Shown piece by piece: positions 7,666-15,357 of a stretch of DNA of 41,176 bases. A model generated the notes under the pieces. It was not told where the DNA came from, searched no databases, and was given only the letters and a program-made list of their open reading frames with translations. The number at the start of each line of letters is the position of its first letter. The stretch's first letter is position 1. The stretch lies in the NCBI GenBank assembly GCA_945901725.1, contig CAMDLK010000009.1, positions 1 to 41,176 on the forward strand, in the 5' to 3' direction. Position numbers and translations under genes: made by a program. This DNA comes from Bifidobacterium breve (GTDB taxonomy: Bacteria; Actinomycetota; Acidimicrobiia; Acidimicrobiales; Ilumatobacteraceae).

Positions 7666-8851
7666 TGAAGTACAGCGCCGCTGGCGCATCAGTAGGGCTT
7701 TGCAGTTCGTACTGCTCGGCGCAATCGTGTACTTTTTTGTGTTGCCCCTTATCCCAGGGTTTCGCGACGCAATACGCGATCTGAAAAATGTTGACCCGAA
7801 TTTATTGTTTGTTGCAATTGGCCTCCAAGGGTTTTCATTACTCGCATATTCCATGTTGACCAGAGCTGCGCTTGGTGAGCACGGAGCCGGTATCAGTGTC
7901 TTGCGGTTGTTCCGTATTCAACTCAGCACAAAGGCATTAGGAAATATTGTTCCTGGTGGAAGTGCGGCTAGCTCGGCGCTCGGATTCAGGCTTATCACGA
8001 TGTGTGGCGTTAAAGGGCCAGATGCAGCATTCGCATTGGCGACTGCTGGTGTTGGTTCAGCAGTAGTTCTGAATTTTATCTTGTGGTTCGGATTGATCAT
8101 TTCTATTCCTACTCGTGGTGTCAACGCTGCGTACGGAACAGCAGCGATTGTTGGTATTTTGCTAATGGCATTTGCTGGTTTCATAATTTTTGGGCTTGTC
8201 GAAGGTCAAGGACGTTCGGAACGCTTGGTGCGGTCCGTTGCCCGACGATTGCGATTCGATGAAGACCACGCGGCTTCCGTACTTGAGCATCTGGGAAACA
8301 GGATCGAAGGACTGTTTACGGACCGTGCGTTGATGCAGCGAGTCGTCGGGTGGGCCACCTTGAACTGGGCGCTCGATGCGTTGTCATTGTGGGTATTTCT
8401 GAGGGCGTTTGGTGGCAATCTTGGTTTTGATGCGCTCGTCGTGTCGTTTGGAATCGCCAATGTGTTTTCAGTTATTCCGATAACTCCGGGTGGATTAGGA
8501 ATTATGGAGGGCATCTATATTCCAACCCTCGTCGGATTTGGACTTGGACGTCCGTTGGCCACTGTTGGTGTTTTGTCGTATCGCGTGGGGCAGTATTGGT
8601 TGCCAATAATCGTTGGTTGGTTGTGTTATTTGTCGTTGCGTGTCGGCCCGTTCTCCATTGACCGCAAACACAAGTTGGGGACATTGCCGCGTGTTGCCAC
8701 GTCACAAGCACAACGTGGCCTCACCACGGTTGATTGGGTGGAGAAATTTGCTCCGCGTGACCGTACTGGGCAGTTTCCGATGCCAGTGTTTGATCCAACT
8801 GATCTTGAATTCTCAGATGACGATACGGATGGCACACTAAAACCTGAGTAG
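7649..8851 (+). CDS. Flippase-like/lysylphosphatidylglycerol synthase transmembrane domain protein
   Basis: This 400-residue integral membrane protein belongs to the UPF0104/AglD-like family (the membrane half of MprF). About eight hydrophobic segments run between residues 20 and 345, with P-G-G-S-A-A-S-S-A-L-G-F near the middle and I-P-I-T-P-G-G-L-G-I-M-E-G near the end, both typical of the family. The family is linked to lipid or polyprenyl-linked substrate flipping; no aminoacyl-transferase domain is attached. The last 60 residues form an acidic cytosolic tail ending in S-D-D-D-T-D. The ATG at 7649 overlaps the preceding gene; a GTG three codons later is possible. The frame stays open 100 codons upstream, but those lie inside the hydrolase gene. 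Confidence 0.85.
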   Translation: MVTVADEVQRRWRISRALQFVLLGAIVYFFVLPLIPGFRDAIRDLKNVDPNLLFVAIGLQGFSLLAYSMLTRAALGEHGAGISVLRLFRIQLSTKALGNIVPGGSAASSALGFRLITMCGVKGPDAAFALATAGVGSAVVLNFILWFGLIISIPTRGVNAAYGTAAIVGILLMAFAGFIIFGLVEGQGRSERLVRSVARRLRFDEDHAASVLEHLGNRIEGLFTDRALMQRVVGWATLNWALDALSLWVFLRAFGGNLGFDALVVSFGIANVFSVIPITPGGLGIMEGIYIPTLVGFGLGRPLATVGVLSYRVGQYWLPIIVGWLCYLSLRVGPFSIDRKHKLGTLPRVATSQAQRGLTTVDWVEKFAPRDRTGQFPMPVFDPTDLEFSDDDTDGTLKPE

Positions 8852-8854
8852 CGT
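8849..8854 (+). promoter_or_regulatory. -10-like box TAGCGT of the MaoC-like gene
   Basis: TAGCGT is followed by 7 bases and the ATG at 8862. Its first three bases are the stop codon of the membrane-protein gene. Confidence 0.55.
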
Positions 8855-8861
8855 TGGAGTC

Positions 8862-9377
8862 ATGACAACACATGAACGCCCCTTTGGTCGCTGCTTAGAA
8901 GATTTTGTTCCTGGAGACGTTTTTCGTCACTGGCCGGGTAAGACCATTACCGAATATGACGATCATCTCTTCTGCATGATCACCATGAATCATCACCCAC
9001 TGCACACCAACGATTGGTTTGCAAAGGAAAGTGTGCAAGGTCGCAATGTTGTTGTTGGCAATCTCGTCTATTCGTTGGTGCTCGGCATGAGCGTTCCTGA
9101 CATCAGTGGTGCAGCTATCGCAAACCTTGAAGTTGAAACGCTTCAGCACAAGTTCCCAACTTTCCATGGCGACACAATTCATGCTGAGACCCGCGTTCTT
9201 GAGACGACCGAGAGCAAGTCAAAGAATGATCGCGGCACAGTGCTGGTTGAGACCAAAGGTTTTAACCAAGATGGCAAAGAAGTCTGTTACTTCCGACGTC
9301 GCGTCATGGTGTGGAAGCGTGAGTTTGCTCCAGACCGTCGCCGTCCATATGACGGACAGGACGTGTGGGCCGACTAA
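8862..9377 (+). CDS. MaoC-like hydratase, candidate mesaconyl-CoA hydratase (beta-methylmalyl-CoA dehydratase)
   Basis: This 171-residue single hot-dog protein belongs to a MaoC subfamily with the segments H-W-P-G-K-T-I-T-E-Y-D-D-H-L-F, T-M-N-H-H-P-L-H and P-T-F-H-G-D-T-I. As I recall, close relatives occur in actinobacterial ethylmalonyl-CoA gene clusters. There they would hydrate mesaconyl-CoA to beta-methylmalyl-CoA, the step between Mcd and Mcl1, and both of those genes are within 7 kb here. The aspartate of the usual hydratase-2 motif (G-D-x-N-P-x-H) reads as asparagine. Proteobacterial mesaconyl-CoA hydratase is about twice as long, so the assignment rests on subfamily and context. The last 13 bases overlap the mutY start. 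Confidence 0.75.
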   Translation: MTTHERPFGRCLEDFVPGDVFRHWPGKTITEYDDHLFCMITMNHHPLHTNDWFAKESVQGRNVVVGNLVYSLVLGMSVPDISGAAIANLEVETLQHKFPTFHGDTIHAETRVLETTESKSKNDRGTVLVETKGFNQDGKEVCYFRRRVMVWKREFAPDRRRPYDGQDVWAD

Positions 9378-10228
9378 GTCGCAATGACTGCATTGCGGCC
9401 AGTCTGATTGAGTGGGGCAGCGGTTCGTTGCGTGACTTGCCCTGGCGTCGCACAAATGATCCGTGGCGCGTACTTGTAAGTGAAGTGATGTTGCAACAGA
9501 CATCTGTTGCGCGCGTCATGCCAAAGTACGAGGCTTTTCTCGAGGCCTTTCCAACGCCAGGCGCATTGGCGGAGGCACCATTAGGCGATGCATTACGTCT
9601 GTGGTCTGGTCTCGGGTATCCGCGGCGCTGTCGCAATCTGCAAGCAACTGCAGTGGTGTTGCATGAACAATTTGATGACCACATGCCGGATTCAATTGAC
9701 GAGTTGCTAAAGCTTCCAGGCATCGGCCAATACACCGCTCGCGCCGTTTTGGCATTTGCGCACCGAATGGATGTTGCAGTTGTTGATGTCAATGTCTCGC
9801 GCGTGTTGTCGCGACTTGAAGGCGTTCCAATGAAGGCTCGTGCTTTGCAAACCTTTGCTGATGAATTGGTTCCGCAAGGGCTTGGGTGGGAATGGAATCA
9901 AGTGATGATGGATTTCGGCGCACGACACTGCACTGTGCGTTCGCCATTGTGTGATTCATGCCCCGTGCGAACCCAGTGCAAATACAAGGGCGTTGGTGAT
10001 GACCCAGCCCAACTGTCTGCTGGTGTCAGTAAACCCCAACCTCGGTTTGAAGGGTCTGATCGTCAGGCACGGGGACGTGCATTGCGTGCAGTGGGGGATG
10101 GCTCACATCGAATAGTTGACGTGATCAAAGAAATGCGTGTTGATGAGGGTCGTGCAGAAAAACTGATTGCATCGCTGGTGGAAGAAGGATTATTTCAGCG
10201 CACCGGCAACACGGTTACTTTGCCGTAA
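9365..10228 (+). CDS. mutY: A/G-specific adenine DNA glycosylase MutY
   Basis: MutY removes adenine mispaired with 8-oxoguanine. The 287-residue product shows catalytic E40 in S-E-V-M-L-Q-Q-T, the helix-hairpin-helix L-P-G-I-G-Q-Y-T-A-R-A (117-127), catalytic D141 in V-V-D-V-N-V-S-R, and the iron-sulfur cysteines C189, C196, C199 and C205 spaced C-x6-C-x2-C-x5-C. It is shorter than E. coli MutY (350) and lacks an evident NUDIX-like 8-oxoguanine recognition domain, having instead a small C-terminal R-Q-A-R-G-R region common in actinobacteria. The GTG start lies within the preceding MaoC gene (13-base overlap), indicating translational coupling. The 3' end overlaps the convergent hydrolase gene by 14 bases. 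Confidence 0.93.
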   Translation: MGRLSRNDCIAASLIEWGSGSLRDLPWRRTNDPWRVLVSEVMLQQTSVARVMPKYEAFLEAFPTPGALAEAPLGDALRLWSGLGYPRRCRNLQATAVVLHEQFDDHMPDSIDELLKLPGIGQYTARAVLAFAHRMDVAVVDVNVSRVLSRLEGVPMKARALQTFADELVPQGLGWEWNQVMMDFGARHCTVRSPLCDSCPVRTQCKYKGVGDDPAQLSAGVSKPQPRFEGSDRQARGRALRAVGDGSHRIVDVIKEMRVDEGRAEKLIASLVEEGLFQRTGNTVTLP

Positions 10229-11093
10229 TCCAATCAATAATCAGCTTGTTCACTTCTGCAGGCTTTTCTAATTGCATGAAGTGACCAGCACCTTCAACTA
10301 TTTTCACTTCGGCCCAAGGGGACATAGCCCGTGCCAACTCAGCAACTTCCATTCCGATGCAACCATCGTTTGATCCATGCAAGTACAACGTTGGCTGAGT
10401 TAGTTCTCCACCACCAGCTGCTTGAATTGCATCATATTTCTCACTGCGCGCACCAGTGCCAAGAGTTGCGCGGTAATAACCAAGAGCAGCGGCCATGTGT
10501 GCTGGGTCGCGCAAACATGCTTTGCAATTTTCTGAATCGATTGCGCCGTCATAACCAGGTGACCAATCACGCCACAACATGTCGATGAACGCAAGATCGT
10601 TTGCGGGCACAACCATGTCAGACAATGGATGTTGGAAATAGAACATGTACCAACTGCGTTTTGTTTGTTCGAGGTTGGTTGCGAATGACATTCCCATTGC
10701 AGCGCCCGGAGGCACTGCCATTCCAACGACGCGCTTCCAGCGTTGCGGTTCGCTCGCTGCTGCACCGTAAACACTTGGTGCTCCCCAGTCGTGCCCAATC
10801 AAAACTGCATCACCATCGCCACCAAGGGCCTCATGCAAAGCATTGGCGTCTGCGGACAAGGCGCCTGTTTGGTAGATGCCGTCTGGTGCCGTTGACGTTG
10901 GTGCATAGCCGCGAGTAAATGGCGCTACCGCTCGGTAACCGGCAGCAGCAAGTTCGGGCATGAGGTGGCGCCAACTATGTGCTGAATCGGGGAAACCGTG
11001 AAGACATAGGGCTAATGGGCCGGTGCCGCACTCTAGATAGGTGAAGTCGATGCCATTAGCGGTGACGGTATGTGTGGTGATCTCATGAGCCAT
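10215..11093 (-). CDS. Alpha/beta hydrolase, epoxide hydrolase-like
   Basis: The 292-residue protein has L-H-G-F-P-D-S at the oxyanion region, the nucleophile elbow G-H-D-W-G-A with an aspartate rather than serine, and the histidine of V-E-G-A-G-H-F near the end. Asp nucleophile plus H-G-x-P is the signature of epoxide hydrolases and haloalkane dehalogenases. The substrate is not evident. TACCGT (minus strand 11100-11105) is 6 bases before the ATG, so it is probably a leaderless single gene. The stop region overlaps mutY on the opposite strand. Confidence 0.85.
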   Translation of the reverse strand: MAHEITTHTVTANGIDFTYLECGTGPLALCLHGFPDSAHSWRHLMPELAAAGYRAVAPFTRGYAPTSTAPDGIYQTGALSADANALHEALGGDGDAVLIGHDWGAPSVYGAAASEPQRWKRVVGMAVPPGAAMGMSFATNLEQTKRSWYMFYFQHPLSDMVVPANDLAFIDMLWRDWSPGYDGAIDSENCKACLRDPAHMAAALGYYRATLGTGARSEKYDAIQAAGGGELTQPTLYLHGSNDGCIGMEVAELARAMSPWAEVKIVEGAGHFMQLEKPAEVNKLIIDWITAK

Positions 11094-11099
11094 ATCCGA

Positions 11100-11105
11100 A
11101 CGGTA
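11100..11105 (-). promoter_or_regulatory. -10-like box TACCGT of the epoxide hydrolase-like gene
   Basis: TACCGT on the minus strand is followed by 6 bases and the ATG at 11093. Confidence 0.5.
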
Positions 11106-11166
11106 CTCGGCTGTGGTGCGACACGCGTCACTCTAAGAATTTGTGTACTTCACGAGCGAACATGCG

Positions 11167-11172
11167 TAGCGT
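11167..11172 (+). promoter_or_regulatory. -10-like box TAGCGT of the metallo-beta-lactamase-fold gene
   Basis: TAGCGT is followed by 7 bases and the ATG at 11180. It decides between this ATG and an earlier in-frame ATG at 11141, whose 13 extra residues do not resemble the family. Confidence 0.55.
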
Positions 11173-11179
11173 TAGGGAA

Positions 11180-12019
11180 ATGGGGTCAGAGCAACTACGC
11201 GTCACGTTTCACGGCGTTCGTGGTTCAACACCATGTCACGGGCCCACCACAATGAAATACGGCGGTAACACTGCCTGCGTTTCGGTACAGGCTGATGGTC
11301 AACGCCCACTTCTTCTAGACCTCGGAACTGGCCTTCGTTATTTCGGAAACCAATTTGTTGAAAAAGATGCGCCTGTTAATGCGGTGGCATTAGTAACGCA
11401 TTTGCATTGGGACCATATTCAAGGCCTTCCATTTTTTGCACCGGTGTTGAAACCTGATGCACGGCTTGAAATGTTTGGACCGGTCCAAGAAGACGGCACC
11501 AGCTTTATGGAATCCGTAAAGAACATTGTTCGTCCGCCAACTTTCCCCGTTGACCTCTCAGGTTTACAAGGGCGTTTTTCGTTTCATGATGTAGCTGATA
11601 ATGATTTTGCAATTGATGGGTACTCCATCAAGTCACGTCTGGTTCCTCACATTGGACCAACAGTTGGGTATCGCATTGAGTTTGGCGGAGTCTCGGTCGC
11701 ATACATCTCTGATCATCAGCAGCCGCTTGATGGTTCGTTTGCCATTGCAGACGGAGTTCGTGAATTAGTTGAAGGCGTCGACCTACTCATTCATGATGCC
11801 CAATACACGCCTGCCGAGTTTGTGACTAAGGCTCATTGGGGTCACTGCACCACAGAATTCGCTGTTGGTGTTGCGATGTCATGCGGCGCAAAGCGATTGG
11901 CCCTCTTTCATCATGATCCAGAGCGCACAGATGCTGAACTTGATGCCACGAAGGCATGTTCAGATTCTGCAGGAGTTGAAGTTTTTGTAGCCCGTGAAGG
12001 CGCAACAATCAACTTGTGA
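11180..12019 (+). CDS. Metallo-beta-lactamase-fold hydrolase
   Basis: The 279-residue protein begins with F-H-G-V-R-G-S-T-P and Y-G-G-N-T-A-C, the opening of PhnP/RNase Z-like MBL enzymes. The metal motif H-L-H-W-D-H gives H74, H76, D78 and H79. Later metal ligands are probably the histidine of V-P-H-I-G, the aspartate of I-S-D-H and the histidines of H-W-G-H-C and L-F-H-H-D. This sub-branch usually acts on phosphodiester bonds or cyclic nucleotides, but the exact substrate cannot be read. The start is set by a TAGCGT box. The flavin reductase gene follows after 23 bases with its own box. Confidence 0.85.
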   Translation: MGSEQLRVTFHGVRGSTPCHGPTTMKYGGNTACVSVQADGQRPLLLDLGTGLRYFGNQFVEKDAPVNAVALVTHLHWDHIQGLPFFAPVLKPDARLEMFGPVQEDGTSFMESVKNIVRPPTFPVDLSGLQGRFSFHDVADNDFAIDGYSIKSRLVPHIGPTVGYRIEFGGVSVAYISDHQQPLDGSFAIADGVRELVEGVDLLIHDAQYTPAEFVTKAHWGHCTTEFAVGVAMSCGAKRLALFHHDPERTDAELDATKACSDSAGVEVFVAREGATINL

Positions 12020-12030
12020 CCCATTGCGTC

Positions 12031-12036
12031 TAATCT
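12031..12036 (+). promoter_or_regulatory. -10-like box TAATCT of the flavin reductase gene
   Basis: TAATCT is followed by 6 bases and the ATG at 12043. Confidence 0.5.
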
Positions 12037-12042
12037 GAACTC

Positions 12043-12537
12043 ATGTCTGCATCTTTTGATTCTGCTCAGTTTCGCGCCGTTCTCGGCCATGTACCGACCT
12101 CAGTTGTCGTGGTGACTGGTCTTAATGCGCAGGGCACAGCATTTGGTATCACTATTGGATCCTTTGCATCCGTTTCACTTGATCCGCCACTAGTTGGTTT
12201 CTTCCCTGGTGTCCGTTCGCAGTCATGGGCTGCAATTCGTGAATCTGGTCGCTTCTGCGTGAATGTCCTTGGTTCACACCAAGAAGAAGCTTGCTGGCGT
12301 TTTGCAAAAGAAGGCGACGACAAGTTTGCTGGTGTTGAATGGATTCCATCTGAAGGCGGTAGTCCTGTTTTGCCGGGTTCGATTGCATGGATTGATTGTG
12401 AAATCGATTCAGAGACAGTGATGGGGGACCACACCTGTGTTGTGGGTCGTGTGACTTCGCTTGATCATGCAGAAGAAGTAGAGAACGCCATGGTGTTCTT
12501 TCGCGGCAAAGTCTCAAGCGTGAAGCACGGTGGATAG
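12043..12537 (+). CDS. Flavin reductase-like domain protein
   Basis: This 164-residue FMN-binding split-barrel protein resembles the flavin reductase component of two-component monooxygenases (HpaC/DszD-like). Typical elements are F-R-A-V-L-G-H-V-P-T-S-V near the start, T-I-G-S-F-A-S-V-S-L-D-P-P, and F-C-V-N-V-L at mid-protein, plus a C-terminal G-D-H-T-C-V-V-G-R-V segment. It would supply reduced flavin to an oxygenase or act as a flavoprotein oxidoreductase; no oxygenase partner is adjacent. The MauE-like gene starts 8 bases before its stop. Confidence 0.9.
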   Translation: MSASFDSAQFRAVLGHVPTSVVVVTGLNAQGTAFGITIGSFASVSLDPPLVGFFPGVRSQSWAAIRESGRFCVNVLGSHQEEACWRFAKEGDDKFAGVEWIPSEGGSPVLPGSIAWIDCEIDSETVMGDHTCVVGRVTSLDHAEEVENAMVFFRGKVSSVKHGG

Positions 12538-12922
12538 TAAAGAGATCACGGCTCGCATTTGCGCCGCAGTTGTTGGCGCAACACTTGCACTTGCCGGAGC
12601 CGGGAAATTCACTTCGTGGAATCAGTGGCTTACGAATGCTCGTCGACAGTACCTCTGGAAACTTGTTGCTATTTCGCTTCCTGGGATTGAACTATTACTC
12701 GGTGCTGCACTATTTGTTTTGAAACCAGCCCCCATCGTTCTAGGCCTTGCAACATTGTTGTTGGTTGTATTCACTTCGTTTTTAGCTATGCAGGTCTTGA
12801 CAAAGTCTCAAGTGCCATGCGCATGCTTCGGAGCCCATGTGAATAGACCGCCATCATGGCGTGATGTGGTGCGCAATCTTGGGTTAATTGCACTGATGTT
12901 TACTGCTGCTGCTCTTAGCTAG
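12530..12922 (+). CDS. MauE/DoxX-like integral membrane protein
   Basis: This 130-residue protein has four hydrophobic segments (about 9-24, 44-60, 67-88 and 112-128) and a cysteine pair in V-P-C-A-C-F-G-A in the loop after the third. That C-x-C-F-G signature is typical of MauE-type proteins, which are linked to disulfide formation or methylamine dehydrogenase maturation. There are no mau genes here, so a general thiol-redox role at the membrane is more likely. The GTG start overlaps the flavin reductase gene by 8 bases. Its stop codon directly abuts the stop codon of the minus-strand peptidase. Confidence 0.75.
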   Translation: MDSKEITARICAAVVGATLALAGAGKFTSWNQWLTNARRQYLWKLVAISLPGIELLLGAALFVLKPAPIVLGLATLLLVVFTSFLAMQVLTKSQVPCACFGAHVNRPPSWRDVVRNLGLIALMFTAAALS

Positions 12923-14947
12923 TTATTGAACACAATCAATGGCGAATGACAAAGTTTGTGCTTCGTCACGCCATTGGTCATAACGGCCTGATGGTCCGCC
13001 ATGCCCGGCGCCCATATCGCATTTAAACACCACCGTTGTTTGTGGTGATTCATGGCGCATTCGTGCAATCCATTTGGCTGGCTCGTGATAACTAACGCGC
13101 GGATCGTTCAAGCCCGCAGTGACATATAGCTGTGGGTAATCAACAGCAACAGTGTTGTCATATGGGGAATAACTAGCGATGTATGAGGCGAACGGCTCTG
13201 AGCGTGGATCGCCCCATTCTTCCCATTCAGTAACAGTGAGAGGTAACGACGGATCACTCATGGTGCTGACAACATCAACAAACGGAACTTCCGCAATTGC
13301 ACCGGCAAAACGTGTTGGAGCAATCGTGATGCTTGCGCCCACTGCGAGTCCGCCTGCACTTGCACCACGAATAACCATCTTCGTGCCGTCGCAAACACCG
13401 CTATCTGCCAAATGTGTAGCCACTGCAATGGTGTCTGTAAACGTGTTGCGCTTGTGTTGTAAGCGGCCCTGCAGATACCAGTTGCGTCCCATCTCGCCAC
13501 CGCCGCGAGGGTGAGCAAGTGCCCATATCCAGCCACGGTCAAGTAGCGACAGTCGTGCAACTGAAAACCACGGTGCAACGGAAATTTCGTACGAGCCATA
13601 CACATACACCATTCCTGGTGCAGTGCCATTCAGGGGGGTGTCGCGATGACGAACTATGTCAACTGGAACTCGAGCGCCGTCCTCTGAGGTCGCCCACAAA
13701 CGTTCCGACATGTACATTGACAAGTCACACGAGTTGACACGTACTTGCTTCAATGTTGACACTTCGTTTGAAGCCAGTGAATACCATGCGGTGGTGTGAG
13801 GCACCGTGAGTGATTGATACGACAATCGAACTCCGTCTGTATCGAAGTCTGGATTGGTGTCGAGTTCTACTTCATGGGGTTCATCGAGAATCGCAACGTG
13901 CGAGACAGTCCCGTCACGGTTCACAATGGAAATCACTTGCTGTCCGTTTACCCACCGCTGCATCACAGCAAATGAAGAAAAGCATTCGAACTGGGTGATG
14001 CGTTCGCCGGCGACATGTGCAAGAAATGGAATCCACTCGGATGGGGAAGTAGTTGTAGCGGTCATGACCTGAAAGTCAACTGCATCAAGGTTGGTGGTGA
14101 TAGCTAATTCGGTACCCCAGTGATCAACTGTGTATTCAATGTCATCGCGACGTGGCGCTACACAAAGCAATTCTGCAGTTGGTGTTGATGCATCAAGGAT
14201 CCATGTCTCGCTAGATGTCTTGCTGGACGATTCAATCATGATTAATTGGCCAGAACGACTGGCTGCAACACCGACAAAGAAGCGCTCATCTGCGTCTTCA
14301 TAGACCATCACGTCATCAGTAACCGAAGTGCCAATTTGGTGACGCCACACTTGCCATGGCCGCATTTGTTCATCAGGCGTCACATAAAACAGCCAGTCGT
14401 CATTCGTGCTCCATGCAATGCCACCAAACGCTGTGTCGGCAATTACATCTGGTGCATCATGACCAGTTTCAGTGTCGCGAACGCGCAACGTGTAGTACTC
14501 GCCACCGTCAATGTCACTAGACCAAGCGAGAAGTCGAGTGTTGTTTGAGACTTCGAAGCCTCCCAATGAGAAATAGTCATGGCCGTCAGACTCGACGTTC
14601 TCGTCGATCAAGACATTTTCAGTTGCCGTTGTCGCTGTTCGACCGCGCGAATGAATGGCGTACGCCTTGCCGGTTTCGGTACGTGATGTGTACCACCAGC
14701 CAGAGTGACTGACCGGATGAGACGCATCGTCTTCTTGAATACGTGACTTGATGGTTGAAAAGATCTCGTCCGTCACAGATTTGTGCTGAGAAAACCATTC
14801 TTGTGAATAGATGTTTTCTTCAGAGAGGTACTGCAGAGTCGCAGCATCATCTTTCTGCAACAGCCACGCGTAGGGGTCTTGCACGTCGCCAAATGGCCGC
14901 ACCCATGTATGTGGTCGCCGTGGCGCAATTGGCAGATTCGATGTCAT
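12923..14947 (-). CDS. S9-family prolyl oligopeptidase, oligopeptidase B-like
   Basis: This 674-residue cytosolic serine peptidase has an N-terminal seven-bladed propeller region (about 60-400) and a C-terminal catalytic domain. The catalytic domain has H-P-R-G-G-G-E-M-G-R-N-W, the serine in R-G-A-S-A-G-G, the aspartate in G-L-N-D-P-R-V and the histidine in G-A-G-H-G-G. The opening P-Y-A-W-L is usual for oligopeptidase B, which cleaves short peptides after basic residues. An open frame continues 44 codons upstream of the chosen ATG, but TATCCT (14955-14960, minus strand) lies 7 bases before this ATG and the extension would run into the ferredoxin gene. The length is normal. Confidence 0.9.
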   Translation of the reverse strand: MTSNLPIAPRRPHTWVRPFGDVQDPYAWLLQKDDAATLQYLSEENIYSQEWFSQHKSVTDEIFSTIKSRIQEDDASHPVSHSGWWYTSRTETGKAYAIHSRGRTATTATENVLIDENVESDGHDYFSLGGFEVSNNTRLLAWSSDIDGGEYYTLRVRDTETGHDAPDVIADTAFGGIAWSTNDDWLFYVTPDEQMRPWQVWRHQIGTSVTDDVMVYEDADERFFVGVAASRSGQLIMIESSSKTSSETWILDASTPTAELLCVAPRRDDIEYTVDHWGTELAITTNLDAVDFQVMTATTTSPSEWIPFLAHVAGERITQFECFSSFAVMQRWVNGQQVISIVNRDGTVSHVAILDEPHEVELDTNPDFDTDGVRLSYQSLTVPHTTAWYSLASNEVSTLKQVRVNSCDLSMYMSERLWATSEDGARVPVDIVRHRDTPLNGTAPGMVYVYGSYEISVAPWFSVARLSLLDRGWIWALAHPRGGGEMGRNWYLQGRLQHKRNTFTDTIAVATHLADSGVCDGTKMVIRGASAGGLAVGASITIAPTRFAGAIAEVPFVDVVSTMSDPSLPLTVTEWEEWGDPRSEPFASYIASYSPYDNTVAVDYPQLYVTAGLNDPRVSYHEPAKWIARMRHESPQTTVVFKCDMGAGHGGPSGRYDQWRDEAQTLSFAIDCVQ

Positions 14948-14954
14948 GCACTGC

Positions 14955-14981
14955 AGGATAAGGGCAGGTAAGCGGTACCGT
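14955..14981. promoter_or_regulatory. Divergent promoter pair for the oligopeptidase and ferredoxin genes
   Basis: TATCCT on the minus strand (14955-14960) is 7 bases from the peptidase ATG. TACCGT on the plus strand (14976-14981) is 6 bases from the ferredoxin ATG at 14988. Only 40 bases separate the two start codons. Confidence 0.5.
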
Positions 14982-14987
14982 TTTGTT

Positions 14988-15227
14988 ATGCGCGTGTGGA
15001 TTGACCAAGACCTGTGTACAGGTGATGGACTCTGCGTAGATCTGTGCCCTGATGTGTTTGTGCAGCTTGAGGATGGCATTGCATATGTTGCTGAGCGTGG
15101 TGAACCATTGAATGATCCGGGTGGTGCTGGTTCGTTAGCTGATGTAACTGTGCGTGATTTTTCAGCAGTTGTTCAAGCTGCTGATGTGTGTCCGGGTGAA
15201 TGCATCTTTGTTGAGATCGACGACTGA
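14988..15227 (+). CDS. Small single-cluster ferredoxin
   Basis: The 79-residue acidic protein has cysteines in D-L-C-T-G-D-G-L-C-V-D-L-C-P (C-x5-C-x3-C-P) and in A-D-V-C-P-G-E-C near the end. This matches the actinobacterial single-cluster [3Fe-4S]/[4Fe-4S] ferredoxins that feed electrons to cytochromes P450 or other oxidoreductases. No P450 gene is in the window. The ATG at 14988 follows a TACCGT box by 6 bases; the 14 extra codons of the open frame upstream are not ferredoxin-like. A regulator gene follows after 130 bases. Confidence 0.88.
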   Translation: MRVWIDQDLCTGDGLCVDLCPDVFVQLEDGIAYVAERGEPLNDPGGAGSLADVTVRDFSAVVQAADVCPGECIFVEIDD

Positions 15228-15287
15228 TTTATTTGTCGTAGTGAATTATTCTCACCGCAACAATCGAATTGAACGCTGAGTTAATTT

Positions 15288-15306
15288 CATAGAGCAACGC
15301 TCTATG
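15288..15306. promoter_or_regulatory. Perfect inverted repeat, candidate operator upstream of the HxlR gene
   Basis: CATAGAGC and GCTCTATG flank a 3-base centre (AAC), giving perfect 8-base arms. It lies 39 bases before the -10-like box TAAGGT (15345-15350). No T-run follows, so a terminator is less likely. Autoregulation by the HxlR protein is inferred. Confidence 0.5.
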
Positions 15307-15344
15307 TGCGTTAGAAAACGCAATAGATAGGCACACGCTTCACC

Positions 15345-15350
15345 TAAGGT
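15345..15350 (+). promoter_or_regulatory. -10-like box TAAGGT of the HxlR gene
   Basis: TAAGGT is followed by 7 bases and the ATG at 15358, favouring that start over the GTG at 15349, which overlaps the box. Confidence 0.5.
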
Positions 15351-15357
15351 GAACCGA

